In this document: piece by piece, positions 15,024-21,032 of the stretch | How positions within the stretch are numbered: the stretch's first letter is position 1 | Layout of the letters: each line of letters begins with the position of its first letter | Virus record (IMG/VR): IMGVR_UViG_3300042691_034814 | Location: 1 to 24,899 of that record | Strand: one strand, 5' to 3' | Source of the DNA: a virus | Length of the DNA: 24,899 nucleotides | Position numbers and translations under genes: made by a program | Notes under the pieces: model-generated | What the model was told of the DNA's origin: nothing | The model's database searches: none | Seen by the model: the letters and a program-made list of their open reading frames with translations, nothing else

Positions 15024-16532
15024 CTAGATAACTCTTTTATACCGAGCTTCTGTGACAGCTTTATGTTTTGCAAGAGCATCGCCTTTGCCACCAGCTGCTT
15101 CAAGATGTCCTACGGCCTGCATTGCGTACATAAAAGCGTCTGAGTAGTGAGAGGCGGTATTATGGTAGGGATCCTCGATATACGCACCGATTTGCTCCAC
15201 CCATTTTTTTCTGTATTTGCATAGCTGATCAACGAGTGGTTTAACTTTAGCCAAGTTAAATACACAGCGACTAAGTTTGACTTTAGCGTATGAGATGCTT
15301 TGTTGTTTGTCCTGGCGTGGTAAGACATAAAATTTCGAATTGGTTCCGGAAAATAAACGACGGAAATCCCTCTCGTAGGAATTCTGTACATCCAGCGGAT
15401 CTCGCTTAGTGCTATCGTGAGGCAAGAAAATCGTATGATAGAGATAAGGTTTATCCTGAAGCAAGAACTTTGCATAGAAGTCCACATCCTTATTTTTATC
15501 CTCGTAGTAATCAACGATTCGTATTTCACCATGGCATATCTGAAAAAATACTATAACGGTCAGGTCATTTAAACCAATATCCATCGCAACATATAAAGGC
15601 GAAAGTGAATCATAAATATTTGCATATAAGCAACGTTTTTCTTCATTTGCTTTTTGGATACCCTCAGCAAAATAATACGCGTCAGATTTTGATAGGAAGG
15701 CTTCTTGTATTGTGCTTGGATATTCTTGTTTTAACTTATCTCCTAAGACTTTCTCTTGTAGGACATACCATTTTTTTTGCTGATCATCAAGTTTGATTGA
15801 GTATTCTTTTTCAAGCTTCTTAAAATAATCAGACATTTTTGTGTCTAGATCTACCGTTCCTTGAAGCCTGTAATGTTCTTCTTGGAACCACGGACAAAAA
15901 CATAGGTAATAGTCTAACGGTGTTAAATCATGGTTTTTGTGAAGTTCAGCACTAAGCACCATGTCTACAAAATAACCGTCGCTACCTTCTCCAGTGCTTT
16001 CTATGATAAGTTTACCTTGTACACCTACTGCCTGCAAAGTTCCCGTAACGATTTCCTCCGCTTTCTGGGGTGACCGCGCGCATGTTTTTCCGAATTCTGA
16101 GACAAGAACGTTTTGATATGATCCACCCCTAAGTGTCGTGTCGACTCGTATTGAGGAACCGTTGCTAAAGGAAATCTCTCGTGCACTGCGAGCAGTGATA
16201 CCGACATAAGGGCGTATCGCAACTGGTAGGGTATCCAACGCATGACCGATAATCTTTTTAAAGATATGCTGCGCATGCTCAAGTGAGTAGCTCACAATAC
16301 CGCATGATAAATTCTCCGTAAAAATAGCATCATCGACTAGATCTAGGACGGCAAACGTTGACATGCCTAGCTGGCGGGCTTTAAGTATAATTTTACGCTT
16401 ATGATCAATTGCGAGTACTTGCGCTTGCACAGGATTGAGCTTGAAAGGAATTGAATTTCCTTCTTTATCTACGATCCGATATAAATGATTTAGACGCCAT
16501 AATTTTGATTTTAATGCCTCTTTTATGATCAC
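15024..16532 (-). CDS. terL: Terminase large subunit
   Basis: 502 residues, the normal size. It cuts and translocates DNA into the procapsid through the portal. ATPase half: adenine-binding region FKLNPVQAQVL (30-40), Walker A variant KARQLGMST (51-59), Walker B NVLVSEFGK (141-149, catalytic Glu146) and the coupling motif IIESTGEG (176-183). Nuclease half (RNase H-like): AMDIGLND with Asp318, PHD at 371-373 and the late Asp465 in SHYSDAFMYA. The start is a GTG that overlaps the stop of the small subunit (GTGA). No canonical GKS/T Walker A is present, which is usual for this class. The assignment is very secure. Confidence 0.93.
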   Translation of the reverse strand: MIIKEALKSKLWRLNHLYRIVDKEGNSIPFKLNPVQAQVLAIDHKRKIILKARQLGMSTFAVLDLVDDAIFTENLSCGIVSYSLEHAQHIFKKIIGHALDTLPVAIRPYVGITARSAREISFSNGSSIRVDTTLRGGSYQNVLVSEFGKTCARSPQKAEEIVTGTLQAVGVQGKLIIESTGEGSDGYFVDMVLSAELHKNHDLTPLDYYLCFCPWFQEEHYRLQGTVDLDTKMSDYFKKLEKEYSIKLDDQQKKWYVLQEKVLGDKLKQEYPSTIQEAFLSKSDAYYFAEGIQKANEEKRCLYANIYDSLSPLYVAMDIGLNDLTVIVFFQICHGEIRIVDYYEDKNKDVDFYAKFLLQDKPYLYHTIFLPHDSTKRDPLDVQNSYERDFRRLFSGTNSKFYVLPRQDKQQSISYAKVKLSRCVFNLAKVKPLVDQLCKYRKKWVEQIGAYIEDPYHNTASHYSDAFMYAMQAVGHLEAAGGKGDALAKHKAVTEARYKRVI

Positions 16533-17050
16533 TTTTGCTCGATTGTTTCGGCTTTTTGGTTCATGAGCTGTTGCATGCTCATAGCCGTGGTTTCAGCTTC
16601 TTTTTGTCTAAGACCCGATTCAAACGCTTTCTCTTCGCGATCAAACGTACGCTTATCAGAGTCAAAGTTCCCGACATGTCTTAAAAAGATGGATTTGTCC
16701 AGTGCTTTTTTGCCAGTCAGAAGAGATTCTTCTTCACTAACTCTAGTTGCATTAAATCTATTAACTCCGATATATTCTTTAGCTTCTTTATATTTTCGGG
16801 AAAACACAGGGTCTTCACTTGCCCATTCTACTAAAGTATGAGTACTATATCCGTTACTAGTAGTAAAGTGAGGAACGGTAAGACAATCAGGATGAGTTTT
16901 AGCCCATTCAATCATCTCCTCAGCAATTTCTAGCCTTCGCTCGCGTGTATATTCTATTGGTCTGCCCCCATTATTTCCAACCGCGTACTTATTTCCTAGT
17001 GGCGGCCGTGGAGGTGGTTTTAGATTAGATTTTGTTTTTTTCTCGCTCAT
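16529..17050 (-). CDS. Terminase small subunit
   Basis: 173 residues from ATG 17050, which follows GAGAGGG closely; a TTG at 17101 would extend it by 17 residues but has a poor site. The opening NKYAVGNNGGRPIEYTRERR is typical of small terminases. A helix-turn-helix region follows in HFTTSNGYSTHTLVEWASED, then charged helices for oligomerisation and a Gln/Lys-rich end. It would recognise the packaging site and hand DNA to the large subunit, whose start overlaps its stop. Being first in the late transcript also fits. Confidence 0.75.
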   Translation of the reverse strand: MSEKKTKSNLKPPPRPPLGNKYAVGNNGGRPIEYTRERRLEIAEEMIEWAKTHPDCLTVPHFTTSNGYSTHTLVEWASEDPVFSRKYKEAKEYIGVNRFNATRVSEEESLLTGKKALDKSIFLRHVGNFDSDKRTFDREEKAFESGLRQKEAETTAMSMQQLMNQKAETIEQK

Positions 17051-17103
17051 AACCCTCTCTGTGTTAAGTTTCACGATATCACCCAACGGTTTACGTTGCA
17101 ATA

Positions 17104-17114
17104 AATTGTCAATT
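17104..17114. repeat. Short palindrome AATTGTCAATT before terminase
   Basis: AATTG-T-CAATT, a perfect 11-bp dyad in the divergent gap between small terminase and the plus-strand operon. It contains TTGACA on the minus strand, but no -10 box lies at a proper distance, so it may be an operator or an activator-dependent promoter element. Confidence 0.35.
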
Positions 17115-17137
17115 CTTTCTTTTTTTTCATGTTTTTA

Positions 17138-17166
17138 TTGCGTTAAATTATGAGCTTATTCATAAT
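17138..17166 (+). promoter_or_regulatory. Promoter with embedded inverted repeat for the 17200-17958 operon
   Basis: TTGCGT (17138-17143), 17 bases, CATAAT (17161-17166). A 7-bp inverted repeat, ATTATGA-6 bases-TCATAAT (17147-17166), covers the spacer and the -10 box, so a repressor dimer bound there would block transcription. The XRE-type regulator of the operon is one candidate ligand. Confidence 0.6.
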
Positions 17167-17199
17167 CATGTACATAAAACAAGACAAATGGAGGTAAAC

Positions 17200-17373
17200 A
17201 TGCACATCATAGAATCGAACGATTTTCAAATACAACGCATCATGCAACGCGAATCATTAGATTACGAAGAAGCCCGAGAGTTTCTTCGAGATCTTATGGA
17301 GGAAGGTGATGATTATGACTACGATTATGACGAGCGTTGCGGTCTTGGTGACTGTTTCGGGGATGCACAATAA
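17200..17373 (+). CDS. Small acidic protein, paralogue of 22682-22858
   Basis: 57 residues from ATG 17200, five bases after GGAGG. It contains FQIQRIMQRESLDYEEAREF then LRDLMEE, and ends with an Asp/Tyr-rich stretch (GDDYDYDYDERCGLGDCFGD). The protein at 22682-22858 has the matching segment IHEIMQKHNMEYEEADELLR. Shared pattern: I-x-x-I-M-Q-(K/R)-x-x-(L/M)-(D/E)-Y-E-E-A-x-(E/x)-x-L-R. Each is the first gene of its plus-strand operon. Two helices are predicted by eye. The acidic character could suit a DNA-mimic or a protein-binding inhibitor; that is speculation. Function unknown. Confidence 0.6.
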   Translation: MHIIESNDFQIQRIMQRESLDYEEAREFLRDLMEEGDDYDYDYDERCGLGDCFGDAQ

Positions 17374-17412
17374 ACAGGGGCGATAAGCCCGTTTAACAAA
17401 GGAAAAAAAATA

Positions 17413-17604
17413 ATGGACTGGACACAAGTTTTAACAATACTTGGCGGCAATATGGCTTTGTTTCTTTGGGCCACACGTCAAGCGCGCTCGGACTTTTTAC
17501 ATTTAGATAAAAAGATGGATGAACACCGCAAGGAGACACAAAATATTTTGAAAGAAATTAAAGATGAAAATCGAGCTTTTTATGAAAGAATGGTGGCTAA
17601 ATGA
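17413..17604 (+). CDS. Small one-helix membrane protein with charged helix (holin-like, unknown)
   Basis: 63 residues behind AAAGGA. It begins MDWTQVLTILGGNMALFLWA, a single membrane helix, followed by a charged helix (LDKKMDEHRKETQNILKEIK) ending RAFYERMVAK. The architecture and the LFLW turn at the membrane edge match the protein at 650-880 (MFLWVRSEANLDRR). A short hairpin AAACAGGGGC/AGCCCGTTT lies in the gap before it (about 17372-17394). Its stop overlaps the next ATG by four bases. Placement before an XRE regulator is odd for a lysis gene. Function unknown. Confidence 0.6.
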   Translation: MDWTQVLTILGGNMALFLWATRQARSDFLHLDKKMDEHRKETQNILKEIKDENRAFYERMVAK

Positions 17605-17798
17605 AACCAGAAGAAATCTTAGCTTTACGTAAACGAACTGGACTTTCGCAAGAAAGATTTAGTGAAAAGGTTGGCGTCAGCACCCGCACTATCCACATGT
17701 GGGAACAGGGCAAAAATAAACCAAACCAGCTTAGTTGGAAATCATTGCAAGCACTGGATTTTGAAACAAAACAAAGAGACGAAATAGATGGAAAGTGA
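17601..17798 (+). CDS. XRE-family (Cro/CI-type) DNA-binding regulator
   Basis: 65 residues beginning MKPEEILALRKRTGLSQERF; the helix-turn-helix follows in full: LRKRTGLSQERFSEKVGVST then RTIHMWEQGKNKPN, with the classic S-Q-x-x-(F/L)-(A/S)-x-x-x-G-V-S-x-x-T/R-I-x-x-W-E-x-G-x-x-x-P pattern. It lacks any C-terminal protease or oligomerisation domain, so it resembles Cro or a small repressor rather than CI. Its ATG overlaps the previous stop (ATGA). Likely targets are the dyad at 17147-17166 upstream of its own operon and perhaps the divergent terminase transcript; that is inferred. Confidence 0.8.
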   Translation: MKPEEILALRKRTGLSQERFSEKVGVSTRTIHMWEQGKNKPNQLSWKSLQALDFETKQRDEIDGK

Positions 17799-17958
17799 AT
17801 ACACGTTTATTGAACTGCAACACAGGCTCGAAAAGATAAAAAAAGATGGTACTGGTGAGTTTAGCGCTCCTAAAGCGACCATGACTTTATGTCATGAGAT
17901 CGTGAGACTACAACTTGAAATTAAAAGACTGCAAGAGATGATTGACAAAAAAAATTGA
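17788..17958 (+). CDS. Small coiled-coil protein of unknown function
   Basis: 56 residues from ATG 17788, overlapping the end of the regulator gene by 11 bases. It reads MESEYTFIELQHRLEKIKKD, then a short linker GTGEFSAPKA, and a second helix with heptad-like spacing, HEIVRLQLEIKRLQEMID. It is the last gene before the strong terminator at 17998-18030. It may bind a partner (for example the upstream regulator); nothing more can be read. Confidence 0.55.
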   Translation: MESEYTFIELQHRLEKIKKDGTGEFSAPKATMTLCHEIVRLQLEIKRLQEMIDKKN

Positions 17959-17997
17959 CGTGCTATGGTAAGATTACTTGTCATTTTTGTATTGGGT

Positions 17998-18030
17998 GGG
18001 TATCGAAGAGGTTTCGATGCCCTTTTTTTT
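17998..18030 (+). terminator. Strong rho-independent terminator
   Basis: GGGTATCGAA (17998-18007) pairs with TTCGATGCCC (18013-18022) over ten base pairs (one G-U), with a five-base loop and eight T's (18023-18030). It ends the 17200-17958 operon. Confidence 0.9.
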
Positions 18031-18100
18031 GGCCATAGTGGGATTCGAACCCACATCCCGCAGCGTTAAAGCTCGATTCTACCTTTTGAACTACATGACC
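18030..18100 (-). tRNA. tRNA-like element, probably degenerate
   Basis: Read on the minus strand, the 71 bases fold as a cloverleaf. Acceptor GGTCATG pairs with TATGGCC (two G-U pairs). The D arm is GTTC-AAAAGGTA-GAAT with the GG of the D loop. The T arm is perfect, GTGGG-TTCGAAT-CCCAC. The anticodon arm is poor: CGAGC can pair with GCT(G)CG only with a bulged G, leaving a six-base loop TTTAAC, and base 26 or part of the variable loop is missing. The anticodon is therefore ambiguous (UAA, Leu, is one reading). No CCA is encoded; the discriminator is followed by a run of A. It could be a decayed tRNA, an att-site remnant of a tRNA gene, or an unusual functional tRNA. Confidence 0.5.
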
Positions 18101-18117
18101 TGTAAAGCAGCTTTACA
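18101..18117. repeat. Perfect 8-bp inverted repeat beside the tRNA-like element
   Basis: TGTAAAGC-A-GCTTTACA. It directly abuts the 5' end of the tRNA-like element and overlaps the stop codon of the lipoprotein gene. No T run follows on either strand, so it is not a standard terminator; it could be an RNA-processing hairpin or an operator. Confidence 0.55.
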
Positions 18118-18277
18118 TCGGCAGTTTTACTGGAGCGCTTACATCTGCGCGGACGTTAGCCGTAGGTGTAGCGTTGTCGTCAATAACATCAGAATTAGTA
18201 CCCTGCACACATGCCATCGAAACGTTATACGTACATGATGTTAATAGAGGGAAAATAAGCAGTAGTAGGAATTTCAT
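18113..18277 (-). CDS. Small lipoprotein
   Basis: 54 residues from ATG 18277 behind AGGCGG. It has a short signal peptide, MKFLLLLIFPLLTSC, with a lipobox LLTSC in which Cys15 would be lipidated. The mature part (TYNVSMACVQGTNSDVIDDN, then a Thr/Ala/Pro/Val-rich end) is only about 40 residues. Phage lipoproteins of this size act in superinfection exclusion or as the outer-membrane spanin subunit; neither can be proven here. The lipobox implies a host with a lipoprotein pathway. Its start overlaps the upstream zinc-ribbon-like gene by 53 bases in another frame. It is last in the leftward early operon. Confidence 0.7.
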   Translation of the reverse strand: MKFLLLLIFPLLTSCTYNVSMACVQGTNSDVIDDNATPTANVRADVSAPVKLPM

Positions 18278-18434
18278 ATCCGCCTGTATTTTTGTATTTT
18301 TCGTAGTTGTTTTTGTGATGATCTTTAATTTTGATGTCATAGTAGCATATCTCGCAGACGCACTTTCCATCTTTAGTTTTGTACTCTTTGTATCCCCTGT
18401 CACAACTGCAACGCTCCTTATGTGCGATATACAT
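18225..18434 (-). CDS. Small Cys-rich (zinc-ribbon-like) protein
   Basis: 69 residues from ATG 18434, eight bases after GGAG. It has Cys pairs in ERCSCDRGYKEYKTKDGKCV then CEICYYD, giving C-x-C and C-x-C-x2-C spacing typical of a short zinc ribbon. A Lys/Asn/Tyr-rich helix follows and the end is IPTTAYFPSINIMYV. The last 53 bases are shared with the lipoprotein start. It probably binds zinc and a nucleic acid or protein partner; no family recognised. Confidence 0.5.
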   Translation of the reverse strand: MYIAHKERCSCDRGYKEYKTKDGKCVCEICYYDIKIKDHHKNNYEKYKNTGGYEIPTTAYFPSINIMYV

Positions 18435-18485
18435 CGTAATATCTCCAAAATAAAGATATTTAGCATCGCTAGATTTTATGCGCAA

Positions 18486-18698
18486 TCACTTATTTTCCAG
18501 CTCTTTGATTCTTTTCTCCATTTCCTCAATCGTGTCGCATATGAGACTCATGGCGTCCTCTATTTTCCCGGACTTTGCCATGTCGGAAATGAGAGTTCTA
18601 AGGAGAGTTTTTTCATTCTGTGGAATTTCGTTAGGTGTCAAGTGTACGCTATTGCCGTACATTTGGTATTGAGCTTTATTGTTGTCTATATGGTTCAT
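18486..18698 (-). CDS. Small helical protein of unknown function
   Basis: 70 residues. I use ATG 18698 (MNHIDNNKAQYQMYGNSVHL) with GGAAACC upstream; the frame is open to a TTG at 18746 inside the previous gene. The second half is helical and ends in a coiled coil, LICDTIEEMEKRIKELENK. It overlaps the upstream gene by 23 bases, as usual in this early operon. No function can be read. Confidence 0.5.
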   Translation of the reverse strand: MNHIDNNKAQYQMYGNSVHLTPNEIPQNEKTLLRTLISDMAKSGKIEDAMSLICDTIEEMEKRIKELENK

Positions 18699-18876
18699 CT
18701 GGTTTCCATTCTGGGTTAGGTACGTTTCGTATATTTTCTTTGACAAAATTGTCTATTATTTCAGTTAGATTTTTTTCACCGCCTTCATTCATTTCTCGGA
18801 CAAGGTAGGACGTATAGAGGCGTAACATCTTCTTAACGGTCTTTATGTGTTTTTGGTGTAACTCGTCTCGGTTCAT
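18676..18876 (-). CDS. Small helical protein of unknown function
   Basis: 66 residues starting MNRDELHQKHIKTVKKMLRL behind GAGGT, with a four-base overlap (ATGA) with the RusA-like gene upstream. Charged helices cover most of the length and the end is polar, ENIRNVPNPEWKPDEPYRQQ. It is soluble, has no cysteines and has no recognisable motif. Confidence 0.5.
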   Translation of the reverse strand: MNRDELHQKHIKTVKKMLRLYTSYLVREMNEGGEKNLTEIIDNFVKENIRNVPNPEWKPDEPYRQQ

Positions 18877-19247
18877 TTTACCTCAATCTCTATCCTAAAA
18901 CTTGTGCCATCGCCTTTTTTTTGGTAATACTCAAACGCTATTCCCCTATCCTCGTTATCAGCTTGACCAGCTGCTAAACCTGGAAGGATTAAATTTGACA
19001 GCTCATCACGTATTCCTTTGCACGCAGCAATAAAATTATCAGAATCAAAGAGTCTTTCCCATTTGCTGGGGTTATAAATCCTAGTGATTTTGACTGTACA
19101 GGGGGTTTTTATAAGCGTTCCGATCTTTTCCTTACGCCAAATGCTAATTAGACGCAGATAATTATTCTTGTTACGCCTATGTGCTTTTGACCAATGCTCT
19201 TTGACATTCGGTGACTGAATTTTAAAATCAACGTAAAATTGGATCAC
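18873..19247 (-). CDS. RusA-like Holliday-junction resolvase
   Basis: 124 residues, the size of RusA. The start is a GTG at 19247, six bases after GGGG; no in-frame ATG lies near. RusA-type features read in order: an N-terminal strand (IQFYVDFKIQSPNVKEHWSK), PCTVKITRIYNPSKWERLFD, then the acidic/lysine core D-x-D-N-F-I-A-A-C-K-G-I-R-D-E-L, and the distal acidic cluster GQADNEDRGIAFEYYQKKG. RusA enzymes cut four-way junctions as dimers using clustered Asp residues. The distal motif (DNED rather than adjacent DD) is slightly divergent. Position in the replication operon of a phage that also carries Bet fits a branch-resolving role. Confidence 0.6.
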   Translation of the reverse strand: MIQFYVDFKIQSPNVKEHWSKAHRRNKNNYLRLISIWRKEKIGTLIKTPCTVKITRIYNPSKWERLFDSDNFIAACKGIRDELSNLILPGLAAGQADNEDRGIAFEYYQKKGDGTSFRIEIEVK

Positions 19248-19256
19248 GCCATTCCC

Positions 19257-19553
19257 CTACACAACTTTTTTCATATAAACTACAAAAATCCCACTTCTAT
19301 TCGTTTTAATAAACGGCTTTCTTCCTTTTGTATCAGGAGACATAGGTTTCCAATATTTAATCCCGTAGCCTTTTTTAGACCAATCCCTCTCATCCATTCC
19401 TTCAGATGTCCAAAATCCGCCTGTATCGTCTTCCCTATATACTGCAAAATCTCTTTTGAGATGTGTTATGTTAGTGTCATCAGGGTAAATCACCTCAACA
19501 AACTCGCCGATGGGTGGTAGTTTATCTTTAACTTTAATCCATTCATTTTTCAC
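19257..19553 (-). CDS. DUF551-like protein
   Basis: 98 residues from a GTG at 19553 that overlaps the previous stop (GTGA). It begins MKNEWIKVKDKLPPIGEFVE, the W-I-x-V-x-D-x-L-P opening of DUF551, and has the family's Trp-Lys-Pro near the end of the domain (GIKYWKPMSPDT). A beta strand VEVIYPDD and the middle DFAVYREDDTGGFWTSEG complete the small domain. DUF551 proteins are common in phage early regions; their function is not known to me. Confidence 0.65.
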   Translation of the reverse strand: MKNEWIKVKDKLPPIGEFVEVIYPDDTNITHLKRDFAVYREDDTGGFWTSEGMDERDWSKKGYGIKYWKPMSPDTKGRKPFIKTNRSGIFVVYMKKVV

Positions 19554-19882
19554 GCCATCCCCCTAAAAAGAATCACCGCAAACTGGTTGATTAACATTCC
19601 TGTATATAAACACCCACAAAGTCCTACGGAGATCGTAAAGTGTAGCAAAGACGGGTCAAAAATGCACGATATAACAGCAAAGCCGAAAATAACTGCGCAG
19701 AGGAATAAGTTCAAGAATATCTGCTTTTGGAGCTTGCTAACAGTGATCTCCTCAACTTGCCTGCCATTCCATGCAATAGCTGCAAGATTAGCTTCTACGG
19801 CCATAACGTTTCTATCTACGCGATCAAAGCGAGAGACAATGCTTGGGTGTATGACAAGATTGCCGTTAGGGTCTGGTATCAT
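19550..19882 (-). CDS. Two-helix membrane protein of unknown function
   Basis: 110 residues. The N-terminal half is soluble: MIPDPNGNLVIHPSIVSRFD, then RVDRNVMAVEANLAAIAWNG. Two membrane helices follow, around residues 57-75 (FLNLFLCAVIFGFAVISCIF) and 81-105 (HFTISVGLCGCLYTGMLINQ). The N-terminal region resembles a coiled-coil anchor. The gene is tightly packed with its downstream neighbour. A membrane role in the early operon, such as exclusion, is possible but unproven. Confidence 0.5.
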   Translation of the reverse strand: MIPDPNGNLVIHPSIVSRFDRVDRNVMAVEANLAAIAWNGRQVEEITVSKLQKQIFLNLFLCAVIFGFAVISCIFDPSLLHFTISVGLCGCLYTGMLINQFAVILFRGMA

Positions 19883-19901
19883 GATATATCACCGGATTTT
19901 G

Positions 19902-20090
19902 TTATAGTTCGCTATCATCTTTTTCCTCCAAGGCTTTGATTAAAGCATCTATGTACCATTTAGTCTGTTCATGCGCAAACTGTCTAGCCATACAAGCTAT
20001 TTTATCAGCTTTCATGGCATCGGGCATAGCATTCATCGCGTCTTTCCATTCTTTGTTAAGTATCACAAACTTGCCGTTTTCGTCAAACAC
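19902..20090 (-). CDS. Small helical protein, start uncertain
   Basis: 62 residues from a GTG at 20090, behind GGAG. It reads MFDENGKFVILNKEWKDAMN, then a helix with MKADKIACMARQFAHEQTKW and an acidic end EEKDDSEL. An ATG at 20103 in another frame has a stronger site (AGGGGG) and runs only seven codons to a TGA at 20083; removal of one base would fuse MEKDS to FDENGK. The true start may therefore be 20103 through a frameshift, or the short frame may couple translation. Function unknown. Confidence 0.45.
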   Translation of the reverse strand: MFDENGKFVILNKEWKDAMNAMPDAMKADKIACMARQFAHEQTKWYIDALIKALEEKDDSEL

Positions 20091-20157
20091 TGTCCTTCTC
20101 CATTCTTAAACCCCCTTTAATTCGCACATAAACCTATCGCCATTGCGTGATCTATGC

Positions 20158-20379
20158 TTAAACAACTTTCTGCTCATATCTACATTTTGCGCACTCCCAA
20201 ACGTAACCACCACTTAAACTTTGCCCTGACCAATCCAGATATGTTTTGCCTTCAGTATCAGTATAGCTTTGCCCATCATACGGTACTTGGCAGAAAGTAC
20301 ACCTGCATCTTTGCCAAGGATTCTTATGGGGATTAAAAGGTTGAATGCGGATTTCTGGTTCTTTTTTCTCAAATCTCAT
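20158..20379 (-). CDS. Small zinc-ribbon protein
   Basis: 73 residues starting MRFEKKEPEIRIQPFNPHKN. Metal ligands are visible in WQRCRCTFCQVPYDGQ (C-x-C-x2-C) and, near the end, WECAKCRYEQ (C-x2-C), with a beta-rich loop between them (YTDTEGKTYLDWSGQ). It follows the DnaC-like gene by five bases without a clear ribosome site, so it is probably translated by coupling. Zinc ribbons of this kind often bind DNA or replication partners; no family assigned. Confidence 0.55.
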   Translation of the reverse strand: MRFEKKEPEIRIQPFNPHKNPWQRCRCTFCQVPYDGQSYTDTEGKTYLDWSGQSLSGGYVWECAKCRYEQKVV

Positions 20380-20384
20380 TTTTT

Positions 20385-21032
20385 TTAGTATCCAAGTTGT
20401 CTTAGATCTGGTGCATTAAAATTCTCAAATATTGTGTTTTCTTTTGCAAAAAGTCTACTATGCATTCTATCTCCATATGTTTTGAAAAAAGAGTCTCTAT
20501 TTAGATTGCTTGTAAAAATAGTGGGCTTATTGCTGCTGTATCTGTAATCCACTATTGCAAACATTAACTCTCTTCTATACTCCATTTTTGTAGCAGTTGG
20601 AGGATCATACATATCTCCGTACTTATCGGCATTGATCCAAGATCCTACATCGTCAAGCATGATTAAATCATCGTCAACCGTTCTTAATGCATCAGAAAGA
20701 TAATCTCCCATACCTGAAGCAATAATGTTCCTTGATCTGCTTAAAACATCTTCTTCTTTGTGCATTCTTACTGATTCAAAATTTCTTATTGCCCAATCTG
20801 CTAAAGCAGAACAAAAATAAGTTTTTCCAACTCCTGCATTTCCTAAGTACACGAAAAGATGTTTAGGTTTTTTTATGTACGCTGAAATGATTGAGGCACC
20901 CCGTTCACAAACTTTGAGTTTAGAAATGGTTGCCCCAACGTATTTATCTTCGAAGTTTCGTTTTTGGAACTCTCTGACTGCTCTTTCGGCTTTTCTTTCT
21001 CTTTCTCTTTCTGGTGATTCGTTTTCTTCCAT
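20385..21032 (-). CDS. DnaC-like helicase loader (AAA+ ATPase)
   Basis: 215 residues. It would load the host replicative helicase at the origin. Motifs: a charged N-terminal arm (MEENESPERERERKAERAVR), Walker A GNAGVGKT at 64-71, Walker B LIMLDD at 123-128, sensor-1 TSN at 174-176 and an arginine-finger region RMHSRL at 189-194, all in DnaC/IstB order. Its ribosome site (AAAGGGAAAG) and the first 160 bases lie inside the end of the initiator gene, in another frame. Gene order initiator-loader is the same as in lambda O-P and in DnaD/DnaC-type phages. Confidence 0.85.
   Translation of the reverse strand: MEENESPERERERKAERAVREFQKRNFEDKYVGATISKLKVCERGASIISAYIKKPKHLFVYLGNAGVGKTYFCSALADWAIRNFESVRMHKEEDVLSRSRNIIASGMGDYLSDALRTVDDDLIMLDDVGSWINADKYGDMYDPPTATKMEYRRELMFAIVDYRYSSNKPTIFTSNLNRDSFFKTYGDRMHSRLFAKENTIFENFNAPDLRQLGY

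Noticed and set aside
15110-15532. 140-residue frame inside large terminase
   Set aside because: Shadow of the terminase nuclease domain, no ribosome site.
15024-16532. Walker A without GKS/T and Walker B with Ser before Glu in large terminase
   Set aside because: R-Q-x-G-x-S-T and V-S-E-F variants are common in terminases, so this is not a defect.
17107-17112. TTGACA as a leftward terminase promoter
   Set aside because: No -10-like box lies 15-19 bases away; kept only as part of a palindrome.
17372-17394. Small hairpin between 17200-17373 and 17413-17604 as a terminator
   Set aside because: The stem is short with a bulge and no T run follows; the operon continues.
18174-18719. 181-residue plus-strand frame
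   Set aside because: It is antisense to four small minus-strand genes with ribosome sites and a clear lipobox; its hydrophobic character comes from the complement of Lys/Asn codons.
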